NCBI GenBank assembly: GCA_946479015.1
Contig: CAMLEQ010000080.1
Coordinates: 1 to 11,776, forward strand
Direction: 5' to 3'
Length of the DNA: 11,776 nt
Origin: an uncultured Gemmatimonadota bacterium
GTDB lineage: Bacteria > Gemmatimonadota > Gemmatimonadetes > Gemmatimonadales > Gemmatimonadaceae
A program made the position numbers and the translations under genes. This document shows, piece by piece, positions 1 to 7,388 of this stretch. Positions within the stretch are counted from its first letter, which is position 1, and each line of letters begins with the position of its first letter. Under the pieces are notes generated by a model, which saw only the letters and a list, made by a program, of their open reading frames with translations, was not told where the DNA came from and did not search any database.

Positions 1-92
1 TCGCCGATGGTGATGCGGGGAGTGGACACGAGGCGCTCCGGTCGCGAGGTGAAGTGGTGCTGTGGCTGTACACCCGAAATGACGATTCGCAC
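1..92 (-). CDS. Possible N-terminus of a divergent gene, truncated at the left edge
   Basis: A minus-strand frame opens with GTG at 92 and runs without a stop to the window edge (30 full codons). An AAGGA Shine-Dalgarno-like element lies at 99-103, six bases upstream of the GTG. The peptide begins M-R-I-V-I-S-G-V-Q-P-Q-H-H-F, followed by S-T-P-R-I-T-I-G. About three quarters of its third codon positions are G or C, in keeping with the neighbours. It has no recognisable domain and no signal peptide. If real, it diverges from the phospholipase gene and the 93-207 region is a shared regulatory stretch. The plus-strand frame through the same bases is also open, but it has no ribosome binding site and precedes an obvious signal peptide start. 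The call rests on start context and codon bias over only 30 codons, so it is tentative. Confidence 0.4.
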   Translation of the reverse strand, partial: MRIVISGVQPQHHFTSRPERLVSTPRITIG

Positions 93-128
93 CGGTCGTC
101 CTTCTCACCCATCGCGCCAGCCGGGCGG

Positions 129-156
129 TCCCCGTGCGCCGCTTGCGGCGCGGGGA
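129..156. promoter_or_regulatory. GC-rich hairpin in the leader of the phospholipase gene
   Basis: GCGCCGC (136-142) pairs perfectly with GCGGCGC (145-151). Outside a two-base GT bulge, TCCCC (129-133) pairs with GGGGA (152-156), giving 12 base pairs. The tip can be drawn as a CTTG tetraloop, a known stable loop class. No T-run follows, so an intrinsic terminator is not well supported. If the 1-92 gene is divergent, no upstream gene needs terminating here and a leader or operator role is more likely. A second weak stem (CGCTC 161-165 with GAGCG 173-177) follows. Confidence 0.4.
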
Positions 157-171
157 GGGACGCTCTATCTA
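143..171 (+). promoter_or_regulatory. Candidate sigma70-type promoter for the phospholipase-MFS operon
   Basis: TTGCGG at 143-148 and TATCTA at 166-171 are separated by exactly 17 bases. Each matches the consensus at only three of six positions. The second lies in the only A/T-rich spot of the leader. Transcription would start near 178 and leave a leader of about 30 bases. The -35 element sits in the hairpin at 129-156. This is a weak match and is listed mainly because of its spacing and place. Confidence 0.25.
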
Positions 172-181
172 GGAGCGCCCG

Positions 182-194
182 ACCACCCGGTGGT
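182..194. promoter_or_regulatory. Perfect 13-bp palindrome just upstream of the phospholipase start
   Basis: ACCACC-C-GGTGGT is a perfect odd palindrome centred on 188. It ends 13 bases before the first ATG (208) and just upstream of the GGAG at 202-205. The position suits a repressor operator or a small hairpin affecting ribosome access. In DNA this GC-rich, a palindrome of this size could also be chance. Confidence 0.3.
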
Positions 195-207
195 GCGAGA
201 TGGAGAC

Positions 208-3200
208 ATGATGCGGCACTGGCCCGCGCGCGCCGCTGCCGTCGTCGCCGCGTGCGCGATCGTGCTCCCGGCGCGCGCGCAGACGGTTCCGCGCAGCGAA
301 GGGGATTCGTTGGCTCCGATCGTGTCCATGGGGCAGCCGAGCCCGTACTACCCGTATGCCGGCGTCGTGGGCGGATGGGACCGCCGCGCGGGTGGGAGCA
401 GGGGCGCCGCGCGCCTGGTGGTCGGCGTCGACCGTGGGCTCATCCAACCAGTGGTAGGCGTGCTCGGGATCGCCGCCGAAGGGTACGTCGGGACGGTGGG
501 CGGCGCGGCGGACGGGGGCGCCCGGCTCCTGGCGACCGCCCGCGTCCTCCGCCTGGGGGTGGGGAGCGACGTATCGTTCACCGGTCGCCGGGCGAGCTTC
601 GTGCTCACGATCACGGAGCCAGTGCGGCGAGGCGGCGTGTTCGGCGGCGGGAGCGAGCTTCGCCTGGAGTGGTTGCGGCGAGCGGGGCGCAGCTCCTGGG
701 CGTTCGGTGCCACACTGCCGCTGCTGCAGCCCTGGGCCGGGCGCACACGCCCGCACGACACGGACGTGCATCCGCCCGCGAACGTGCCGGCGCGCGCGAG
801 GCGCGCGCCGGGGAGTGATGACGCGCGGGCGGAGCAGGCGATCGCCAGGCTGCGCCGCGCCGCGCTGGCCATCGACGTGCTCACCACGCCGGCGTTCCGC
901 CCGCGCAGCCGCGGGTGGCTGCGCGACATGCGGCGCGCCGCCGCGCGGATGAGCGAGCGCGATGCCGACTATCCGCGCGGGCACTCGTTCCCGATCGAGA
1001 TCGATGCCTACCACCGCGCACTGGTGGCCGCCTTCGCCGCCGTCGCGCCGGGCACGGCGCGCGGGGCCGCGGTGGCGGCCCGCGCGCGCGGCATCCTCCT
1101 GGACGAGGTGCTGATCCCCTACGACGCGTACTACGGTCGCTTTCGCGATCCGTCGGTGCTCGCCGCACTCTCCACGCGCGCGGCCGACCGGTTCACGCGG
1201 TCGCTGCCGGACGACCACGTGACGGACGAGCGCGAGCGCGAGGCCGCATCGGCCGTCTTCGCGCGAGTGCTCGATGTCGTGCGCGAGGTGGCCGCCGCGG
1301 CGAGGCACCGCTGGGGAGACAGCCGCGATGTGTGGATCCCGCTCCAGCTCGCGCTCCGCCCCGAGGACTACGACACGCAGGCGAAGATCGATCGAGTGGT
1401 GGAGCGGGTGGTGGGGCGCGACCTCCAGCCCGGCAACGACGTCGCGTTTCTGCCGCCCGAGGCCTTCAGCCGTGCCCTGCGCGAGTCGATCCGCGACACG
1501 CGCTCGTATCACGTGCTCTGGACGCACGACTTCGCCGGCGTGACACCGTCCGGCGCGCCGGACTCCATTGCGTTCCGCACCGTCCTCGCCTATCTCGACG
1601 CGCTCACGCGGGGGGCGCGCGCGTTCGACCACGCACGCTCGCTGCCGAGATTCATGATCTTCCTCGACCAGTGGTTCTACTCCGCCAAGAAGGGACGCCG
1701 CTGGATGTCGGTGCTGGAGGATCCGCTGCACCATCGCGTCCGCATGCCGCCGGTGCCGCGTGGCGGCGATGCCGAGCTGCGTGCGGCGCTCGACTCGCTG
1801 CGCGCGGCGGTGGCCGGGTCGGCGGCGCTGCAGGCGGAGGCGCGACGCCGCGGGTCGCGGTGGCTCACCAACGTGATGAGCGTGCGAGTGAGCATCACGA
1901 ACCCCGCCGATCCCGCCTTTTCCGGACCGCGCCTGGTCCCCAACGACCTGCGCGAGTCGCTCTCCGACAACTGGATGCGCGATCACCGCAAGATCGTGTT
2001 CTGGGACGTCGACGAGCACGATCCGGCGCGCGGCGGCGCGCTGTTCACGGGGGAAGGCGTGGGCGAGGAGTACGAGAACGCCGGTTGGGAGGACCGCACG
2101 CTCGTGGTGCGGGGCCCCGGCGTGCTCGCGCTGCGCCGCGATGCCGCCGACCTGCTGCGGTCGCAGGGCTTCCGCGACGAGCAGATCCCCGCGGTGCTCC
2201 GGTCGGCGGCGACGCGAGCGACCGGCGAGGCGCGCGTCGACTCGCTCGTGCGCGCGGGTTGGACCGCGCGGGTTCTCGTCGCGCAGAACGGCACGGGCTA
2301 TCTCGACAAGCACGCGAGTGCGCTCAAGGCCACGCTGTACACGCTCATGCCGGCGGGGAGCCGCATCGTCGCGCCGAGCCCGTTCTGGGGGAGTCACGTC
2401 TGGGCATCGATGCTGCTCGGGAGCGCCCTCAGGGGTTGTCACGTGATGGTGATGGCGCCCACGCGCGCGAACTTCCCCGGTCCCCCGTACCTGCAGCTCG
2501 CGACGACACGCGACGTGCTCGAGGGGCTGATCCGGATGCGCGGCGTGTGGAGGGGACAGCTCGCCGCCGTGGATGGCCGGCTGCGCACGGGACTGTTTCA
2601 CAACGTGGTGGCGACACGGGACGTCATCGGCCGCCTGCGGGAGCTGGCGGTCCACCTGAGGCGGAACCGGTTCGTGCGTGAGGAGTTCCCCTTCCGCCCC
2701 GAGCTGTACGATGTGCTCGAGCGACCGGACAGCCTCTTTCGCCGGCTCCGCCTCGGCATGCCGGTGGCCGATGCGCCCGGGGACTCCGCTCATCCCAAGC
2801 TGCACCTCAAGACGCAGCTCTTCGCCAGCGCGAGTGCGCTGCGCACGATGTTGGCGCTTCCCGAGTGGGACTCCGTGCTCACCGCGTACGCGGTGGCGCG
2901 CGTGGCGAGCAGCCGCGCGCCGTCGCGCCGGCTCCCTCCGGCGTTCTCGGTCGGCATGCTCGCGCCGCTCGACCGGGCGCCCGCCGCGCGCGCCTCGGCG
3001 GCGCATCGCGGCGAGGTGCTCTACCTCACCGTCGGCTCGCACAACGAAGACGACCTCTCGCGCACGCACAACGGGGAAGTGCTCTGCCTGGTGGCGGGGC
3101 GCGCGACGCTCACGGCGGCGTTCGACTTCGTGTACCTCGTCGCGTCGGCGAGCTGGGTCGATTCCGTGAGTGATCTCGACCGGCTGCTGCCGCGCTCCGG

Positions 3201-3246
3201 ATGGTTCGAGCGCCTGCTCGCGTCGTGGGAGGCACAGGTCCTGTGA
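208..3246 (+). CDS. Exported phospholipase D-superfamily protein with a beta-rich N-terminal domain
   Basis: The 1012-residue protein starts with a signal peptide (residues 1-24, ending A-R-A before Q25). GGAG at 202-205 fits ATG 208 or 211; the frame stays open back to position 7 but lacks signal-peptide character there. Residues 40-175 are rich in alternating Gly, Val and aromatic residues and resemble several outer-membrane beta-strands. Residues 205-1012 carry the PLD fold. The first HKD motif is H593-R-K-I-V-F-W-D600, followed by a Gly-rich turn and W-x-D-R-T-L-V-V-R-G-P-G (627-638). The second is H866-L-K868 with A873 where the acidic residue is usual. G-S-H-N (943-946) and N955-G-E957 complete the active-site half. 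Known PLD enzymes hydrolyse or transfer phosphodiesters of phospholipids, and some cleave nucleic acid; the substrate here is unknown. Export makes phospholipid head-group cleavage plausible. It is translationally coupled to the MFS gene downstream. The fold is secure; the activity is inferred. Confidence 0.9.
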   Translation: MMRHWPARAAAVVAACAIVLPARAQTVPRSEGDSLAPIVSMGQPSPYYPYAGVVGGWDRRAGGSRGAARLVVGVDRGLIQPVVGVLGIAAEGYVGTVGGAADGGARLLATARVLRLGVGSDVSFTGRRASFVLTITEPVRRGGVFGGGSELRLEWLRRAGRSSWAFGATLPLLQPWAGRTRPHDTDVHPPANVPARARRAPGSDDARAEQAIARLRRAALAIDVLTTPAFRPRSRGWLRDMRRAAARMSERDADYPRGHSFPIEIDAYHRALVAAFAAVAPGTARGAAVAARARGILLDEVLIPYDAYYGRFRDPSVLAALSTRAADRFTRSLPDDHVTDEREREAASAVFARVLDVVREVAAAARHRWGDSRDVWIPLQLALRPEDYDTQAKIDRVVERVVGRDLQPGNDVAFLPPEAFSRALRESIRDTRSYHVLWTHDFAGVTPSGAPDSIAFRTVLAYLDALTRGARAFDHARSLPRFMIFLDQWFYSAKKGRRWMSVLEDPLHHRVRMPPVPRGGDAELRAALDSLRAAVAGSAALQAEARRRGSRWLTNVMSVRVSITNPADPAFSGPRLVPNDLRESLSDNWMRDHRKIVFWDVDEHDPARGGALFTGEGVGEEYENAGWEDRTLVVRGPGVLALRRDAADLLRSQGFRDEQIPAVLRSAATRATGEARVDSLVRAGWTARVLVAQNGTGYLDKHASALKATLYTLMPAGSRIVAPSPFWGSHVWASMLLGSALRGCHVMVMAPTRANFPGPPYLQLATTRDVLEGLIRMRGVWRGQLAAVDGRLRTGLFHNVVATRDVIGRLRELAVHLRRNRFVREEFPFRPELYDVLERPDSLFRRLRLGMPVADAPGDSAHPKLHLKTQLFASASALRTMLALPEWDSVLTAYAVARVASSRAPSRRLPPAFSVGMLAPLDRAPAARASAAHRGEVLYLTVGSHNEDDLSRTHNGEVLCLVAGRATLTAAFDFVYLVASASWVDSVSDLDRLLPRSGWFERLLASWEAQVL

Positions 3247-4529
3247 GCGCGGAGCGCGCGTACGCGCCGGCCGCGGCGCCCGTGCTCGGCCTCCGCGCGA
3301 ACTGGCGGCAGTTCTGGCTCCTCGTGCTCGTGAACGCGTTCGTGGGCGCCATGGTGGGGCTCGAGCGCGCGGTGCTGCCGCTGATCGCCCAGCACGACTT
3401 CGGCCTCGCCTCCCGGAGCGCGGCGCTCTCCTTCATCGCGACCTTCGGCATCGTGAAGGCGATCACCAACGCCGCCGCCGGCCGTCTGGGCGACCGCTTC
3501 GGGCGCAAGCACGTGCTCGTGGCTGGCTGGCTCGCCGGCGTCCCCGTGCCCTTCCTCGTGATCTGGGCGCCGGCCTGGCGGTGGATCGTGCTCGCGAACG
3601 TGCTCCTCGGCGTGAACCAGGGGCTCGCGTGGTCCACGACGGTGATCATGAAGATCGACCTCGTGGGCGCGGCGCGCCGGGGGCTGGCGATGGGACTCAA
3701 CGAGTTCGCGGGATACCTCGCGGTCGCCCTGGCGGCGCTCGCGTCGGGTCTCATCGCCGCGCGCCACGGGCTGCGTCCGGAACCCTTCTACCTGGGCATC
3801 GCGTTCGCGGCGCTGGGGCTCGGGCTGTCCCTCTTCTTCGTCCGCGACACCATGTCCCACGTCCGGCACGAGGCGGGCGCGCACGACGCCCGCACGGGGG
3901 GCAGTGCGCGAGCCGGGAGCGCCGCGCCGCCCGGCCTTCGCGATCTCATCGCGCGCGTGAGCTGGCGCGATCCCGCGCTCTCGACCGCGAGCCAGGCGGG
4001 GCTGGCGAACAACCTGAACGATGGCGTGGCGTGGGGGCTGTTCCCCCTCCTGTTCGCCGGGGCGGGGCTCTCCCTCCGTCAGATCGGCGTGCTGGCGTTC
4101 GCGTACCCCGCCACGTGGGGGATCGCGCAACTGGGGACGGGCGCGCTCTCCGATCGCTGGGGGCGCAAGTGGCTCATCGCGGGCGGGATGCTCCTGCAGG
4201 GACTGGCGCTGTGGGGGACGGCATCGGCGCACGGCTTCGCGCCGTGGCTGGTGGCGGCGATCGTGCTCGGACTCGGCACGGCGATGGTGTATCCCACGCT
4301 GCTCGCGGCCGTGGGCGATGTGGCGCCTGCCGCGTGGCGCGGCACGGCGGTGGGGATCTACCGCTTCTGGCGCGACCTCGGGTACTTCGTCGGCGCGCTC
4401 GTCGCCGGCGTGCTGGCGGATGCGTTCGGGGTACGGGCCGCAACGGCGGCGGTCGGCGCACTCACCGCGCTCTCGGGGGTAGTCGTCGTCCTCCGCATGC
4501 CAGAGACGCTCTCCGCGCGCCGAAAGTGA
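3243..4529 (+). CDS. Major facilitator superfamily (MFS) transporter
   Basis: This 428-residue inner-membrane protein has the hydrophobic pattern of a 12-helix MFS carrier: two halves separated by a hydrophilic loop at about residues 201-245. The loop-2/3 signature G80-R-L-G-D-R-F-G-R-K appears in the first half. Its echo G298-T-G-A-L-S-D-R-W-G-R-K is in the second, as expected from the internal duplication. Such carriers move small solutes by proton coupling or facilitated exchange; the substrate cannot be read from the sequence. I chose GTG 3243 because it overlaps the phospholipase stop TGA (3244-3246) and has GGGAGG at 3227-3232, although that spacing of ten bases is long. An earlier in-frame GTG at 3201 would overlap the phospholipase by 46 bases. 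Coupling suggests it handles a product or partner of the exported PLD, which is an inference. Confidence 0.93.
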   Translation: MSAERAYAPAAAPVLGLRANWRQFWLLVLVNAFVGAMVGLERAVLPLIAQHDFGLASRSAALSFIATFGIVKAITNAAAGRLGDRFGRKHVLVAGWLAGVPVPFLVIWAPAWRWIVLANVLLGVNQGLAWSTTVIMKIDLVGAARRGLAMGLNEFAGYLAVALAALASGLIAARHGLRPEPFYLGIAFAALGLGLSLFFVRDTMSHVRHEAGAHDARTGGSARAGSAAPPGLRDLIARVSWRDPALSTASQAGLANNLNDGVAWGLFPLLFAGAGLSLRQIGVLAFAYPATWGIAQLGTGALSDRWGRKWLIAGGMLLQGLALWGTASAHGFAPWLVAAIVLGLGTAMVYPTLLAAVGDVAPAAWRGTAVGIYRFWRDLGYFVGALVAGVLADAFGVRAATAAVGALTALSGVVVVLRMPETLSARRK

Positions 4530-4553
4530 GTCGCCGCGCCATCGCCGCGCGGG

Positions 4554-4582
4554 TTGCCAGCGGTGCTTCCGATCGAGACATT
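4554..4582 (+). promoter_or_regulatory. Weak sigma70-type promoter candidate before the sensor kinase
   Basis: TTGCCA at 4554-4559 matches the -35 consensus at five of six positions. A poor -10 (GACATT, 4577-4582) follows after 17 bases. It lies in the 139-base gap between the MFS and kinase genes, the only sizeable spacer on this strand before 7279. The poor -10 keeps this speculative. Confidence 0.2.
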
Positions 4583-4601
4583 TCGGCGGGCACGAATCGG
4601 C

Positions 4602-4618
4602 GCGGCGAGAGTCGCCGC
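4602..4618 (+). terminator. Possible GC-rich hairpin after the phospholipase-MFS operon
   Basis: GCGGCGA (4602-4608) pairs perfectly with TCGCCGC (4612-4618) around a three-base GAG loop, 73 bases after the MFS stop. No T-run follows. It could mark the end of the upstream transcript or be leader structure of the kinase gene. Seven-base stems are not rare at this GC content, so support is weak. Confidence 0.25.
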
Positions 4619-4668
4619 CGCCGTCGCGCACGTCGCGAGAGCACAAACGACCACCGGAGCCGCTAGCC

Positions 4669-7278
4669 GTGGCAGATGTGCAATCTCCTCCGAAGTCGAT
4701 GGGCGATGTGCTCATCCAGTGGGAGCGCTTCGTCGGCGATCTATCCGCCGACGCGGCGCTGCGCCCGATCATTCTCGAGTCGTGGCGCCGGTGTCGGGAT
4801 GCGGGGCTCGATCCGAAGCCCACGCAGGTCTCGCTGCGTCGCGTGTCGGACGAGGAGCTGGCCTGCCGGCGCGAGGCGAGCGCGGAGCTGATCGAGGTGG
4901 CGCGCCCGCACCTCGAATGGCTCTCCTCCGTCTACGCCAGCGTCCCGCATCTCACCTACCTCGTGGATTGCGACGGGATCGTGGTCCATTCCACGGGCAC
5001 CGATTCGGAGGCGATCCGCACCGTCGGGATGCCGGGCTTCGACTGGTCGGAGGCGCACACGGGGACGAACGGCGCCGGTACGGCGCTCGTGACCGGAGAG
5101 CCGGTGGCGGTGGAGGGCGCGGAGCACTTCGCGCGCGCGTATCACGGCTACACCTGCACTGGCGCGCCGGTGCGCGGATCGGCCGGGGAGGTGATCGGCG
5201 CGATCGACTTCTCCACCACGGCCGAGCAGAGCACGCCCGAGCGGCTGCTGGTGGTGGCGCATGCCGCCTACGCGATCGGCCAGGAGCTGCGCCAGCGCGA
5301 CTCGCTGCGCCGGGCCACCGCGCACCTCCAGGCCGAGCGGGCGCTGGCGGAGGCGCTGCGCGAGAGCGAGGCGCGCTTCCGCGGGGCGTTCGATCACGCC
5401 GGCATCGGCATGACGATCACCAGCCCCGAGGGGCGGTGGCTGCGCGTGAACCGCGCGCTGTGCGAGATCCTCGGCTACGAGGAATCGGAGCTGCTGGGCC
5501 GCACCTTCCAGTCGTTCACCGAGCCCGCCGATCTCGACGCCAGCATGGAGATCCTCCGCGACGCGCTCGCCGGTAGGATCGACCGCTGCCAGTTCGAGAA
5601 GCGCTACATCCACCGCGACGGGCATGGGGTGTGGGTGGCGCTCAATGCCGTGCTCGTGCGCGACGCGGTGGGGGTGCCGATGTACTTCGTCTCCCAGATG
5701 CAGGACATCACCACGCGCAAGCTCGGCGAGGCGCGGCTCCGCGAGAGCGAGGAGCGCTACCGGCTCGCCACGCGCGCGACGAACGACGTGGTGTTCGACT
5801 GGGACCCGCGCGCCGACACCCTCTACTGGGGGGAGGCGCTCGAGACCGTCCTCGGGCATGCGCCGACCGACGTCGGGGCGGGAATCGCGTGGTGGGAGGC
5901 GCAGCTCCATCCGGAAGACCGCGTCGCCACGCTCGCCGACCTCCACGCGACGCTCGCATCCAGGAACGCCGTCTGGGGCGCGGAGTACCGGATGCGGCGC
6001 GGCGACGGGAGCTACGCGCTGGTGCTCGAGCGCGCGCACATCGTGCGCGACGGCACGGGGCGGCCCACGCGGATGATCGGCGCGATCTCCGACGAGTCGC
6101 GCCACCGCGAGCTGGAAGCGCAGCTCAGGCAGTCGCAGAAGATGGAAGCGGTGGGGCAGCTCGCCGGCGGCGTGGCGCACGACTTCAACAACCTGCTCAC
6201 GGTGATCAAGGTGCACGCCGAGCTGGCGCTCGAGTCGCTCAGCATCACGCACCCGCTCCACGCCGACCTGGAGGAGATCCAGAAGGCGTCGTCGCGCGCG
6301 GCGGTGCTCACTCGCCAGCTCCTGGCGTTCAGCAGGAAGCAGCTCCTCCAGCCCAGAGTCCTCGACCTGAACGTGGTCGTCTCCGGGCTCGAGCCGATGC
6401 TGCGCCGGCTCATCGGCGAGGACATCGGGATCCTGATCCGCCTCTCGCCATCGCTCGGCCTCGTCCTGGCCGATCCCGGGCAGATCGAGCAGGTGCTCGT
6501 GAATCTCGCCCTCAACGCGCGTGATGCGATGCCCGAGGGAGGCACGCTCGTGATCTCCACCGCGAACGCCGACATCGTCGAGGGCGAGCGAGGGCTTCCC
6601 GCGGGGATGGCGCCCGGTCCGTACGTGTCGCTGGCGGTCACGGACACCGGATGCGGGATGACCCGCGAGGTGCAGGCGCGCGTCTTCGAGCCCTTCTTCA
6701 CCACGAAGCCCACGGGGAAGGGGACCGGACTCGGTCTGCCGACGGCGTACGGCATCGTGAAGCAGTCCGGTGGCCACATTGGCGTGGAGAGCGAGCCGGG
6801 TCGGGGGACGCGGTTCACGCTCTACCTGCCCCGGGTGTCGGGGTCCGGCCGGCCGCTCCCGGTCGCCTCGGCGCCGGGGGCCCGACCGCGCGGCACCGAG
6901 ACCGTGCTCTTGGTGGAGGACGAGGACTCGGTGCGGACGTTGACGCGGCGCATCCTCGAGGCGCAGGGCTACACGGTGCTCGATGCATCCGATGGGCTCT
7001 CGGCGCTCGGCCGCGCGGCCGCGCACGCGGGCCCGATCGACCTGCTGCTGACGGACGTGGTGATGCCGGACATGAGCGGCAGCGCCCTCGCGGAGCAACT
7101 CGCGGCCTCGCGCCCGGAGCTCCGCGTGCTCTACATGTCCGGCTACACCGACGACGAGATCGTCCGCCGCGGCTTCCCCGAGTCGGAGACGCGCTTCCTC
7201 CAGAAGCCATTCACGGCCGACGCGCTCGCCGACGCGCTGCGCGCCGTGCTCGAGGCACCGCGCACGGACGCACGCTGA
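4669..7278 (+). CDS. Hybrid sensor histidine kinase: AcoR-type GAF, PAS-PAS, HisKA-HATPase, receiver
   Basis: The 869-residue protein has no signal peptide or membrane helix and is probably a cytoplasmic sensor. Residues 36-205 match the N-terminal region of AcoR-like sigma54 activators: S38-W-R-R-C at the start, then W126-S-E, G132-T-N, E152-H-F, C163 and a G-x-x-I-G-A-I-D-F-S strand. Two PAS domains follow (about 233-350 and 360-480). The second has the W-D-P and H-P-E-D-R features of PAS_3 folds. The H-box A503-H504-D-F-N-N holds the phosphoacceptor H504. The catalytic domain shows N612/N616, D659-T-G-C-G, F673-E-P-F-F and G683-K-G-T-G-L-G-L. The receiver (744-862) has acidic D751/D753, phosphoacceptor D796, S824 and K846. 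Because it ends in a receiver with no output domain, it should pass phosphate to a separate protein. GTG 4669 has GGAG at 4656-4659. The ligand is unknown. Confidence 0.95.
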   Translation: MADVQSPPKSMGDVLIQWERFVGDLSADAALRPIILESWRRCRDAGLDPKPTQVSLRRVSDEELACRREASAELIEVARPHLEWLSSVYASVPHLTYLVDCDGIVVHSTGTDSEAIRTVGMPGFDWSEAHTGTNGAGTALVTGEPVAVEGAEHFARAYHGYTCTGAPVRGSAGEVIGAIDFSTTAEQSTPERLLVVAHAAYAIGQELRQRDSLRRATAHLQAERALAEALRESEARFRGAFDHAGIGMTITSPEGRWLRVNRALCEILGYEESELLGRTFQSFTEPADLDASMEILRDALAGRIDRCQFEKRYIHRDGHGVWVALNAVLVRDAVGVPMYFVSQMQDITTRKLGEARLRESEERYRLATRATNDVVFDWDPRADTLYWGEALETVLGHAPTDVGAGIAWWEAQLHPEDRVATLADLHATLASRNAVWGAEYRMRRGDGSYALVLERAHIVRDGTGRPTRMIGAISDESRHRELEAQLRQSQKMEAVGQLAGGVAHDFNNLLTVIKVHAELALESLSITHPLHADLEEIQKASSRAAVLTRQLLAFSRKQLLQPRVLDLNVVVSGLEPMLRRLIGEDIGILIRLSPSLGLVLADPGQIEQVLVNLALNARDAMPEGGTLVISTANADIVEGERGLPAGMAPGPYVSLAVTDTGCGMTREVQARVFEPFFTTKPTGKGTGLGLPTAYGIVKQSGGHIGVESEPGRGTRFTLYLPRVSGSGRPLPVASAPGARPRGTETVLLVEDEDSVRTLTRRILEAQGYTVLDASDGLSALGRAAAHAGPIDLLLTDVVMPDMSGSALAEQLAASRPELRVLYMSGYTDDEIVRRGFPESETRFLQKPFTADALADALRAVLEAPRTDAR

Positions 7279-7388
7279 CTGCGCGCCGCTCCGCTCCGGG
7301 CACGCCGAATGCGAACAAGCGGTTCGTCGGAGTCGCGCCGGGAGCCGGGCCGAGCGCCCGCGCGGGCACGGCGCAGGAGGGGCGTCGT

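Noticed and set aside
7..207. N-terminal extension of the phospholipase frame to ATG 7
   Set aside because: The extension has no ribosome binding site and would bury the signal peptide that starts at 208 or 211.
169..3069. A 966-codon open frame on the minus strand opposite the phospholipase gene
   Set aside because: Its product is Arg/His/Pro-rich with no domain. It is the antisense shadow expected in very GC-rich coding DNA, and the plus strand has clear PLD motifs.
3021..4823. A 600-codon minus-strand open frame spanning the MFS gene and both its ends
   Set aside because: Composition is Arg/Glu/His-rich without hydrophobic periodicity. It runs across three real plus-strand genes, as shadows do.
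7356..7367. Perfect GCCCGC/GCGGGC palindrome before the barrel gene
   Set aside because: Pure G/C palindromes of this length are expected by chance here. It has no loop, so it is not listed as a separate element.
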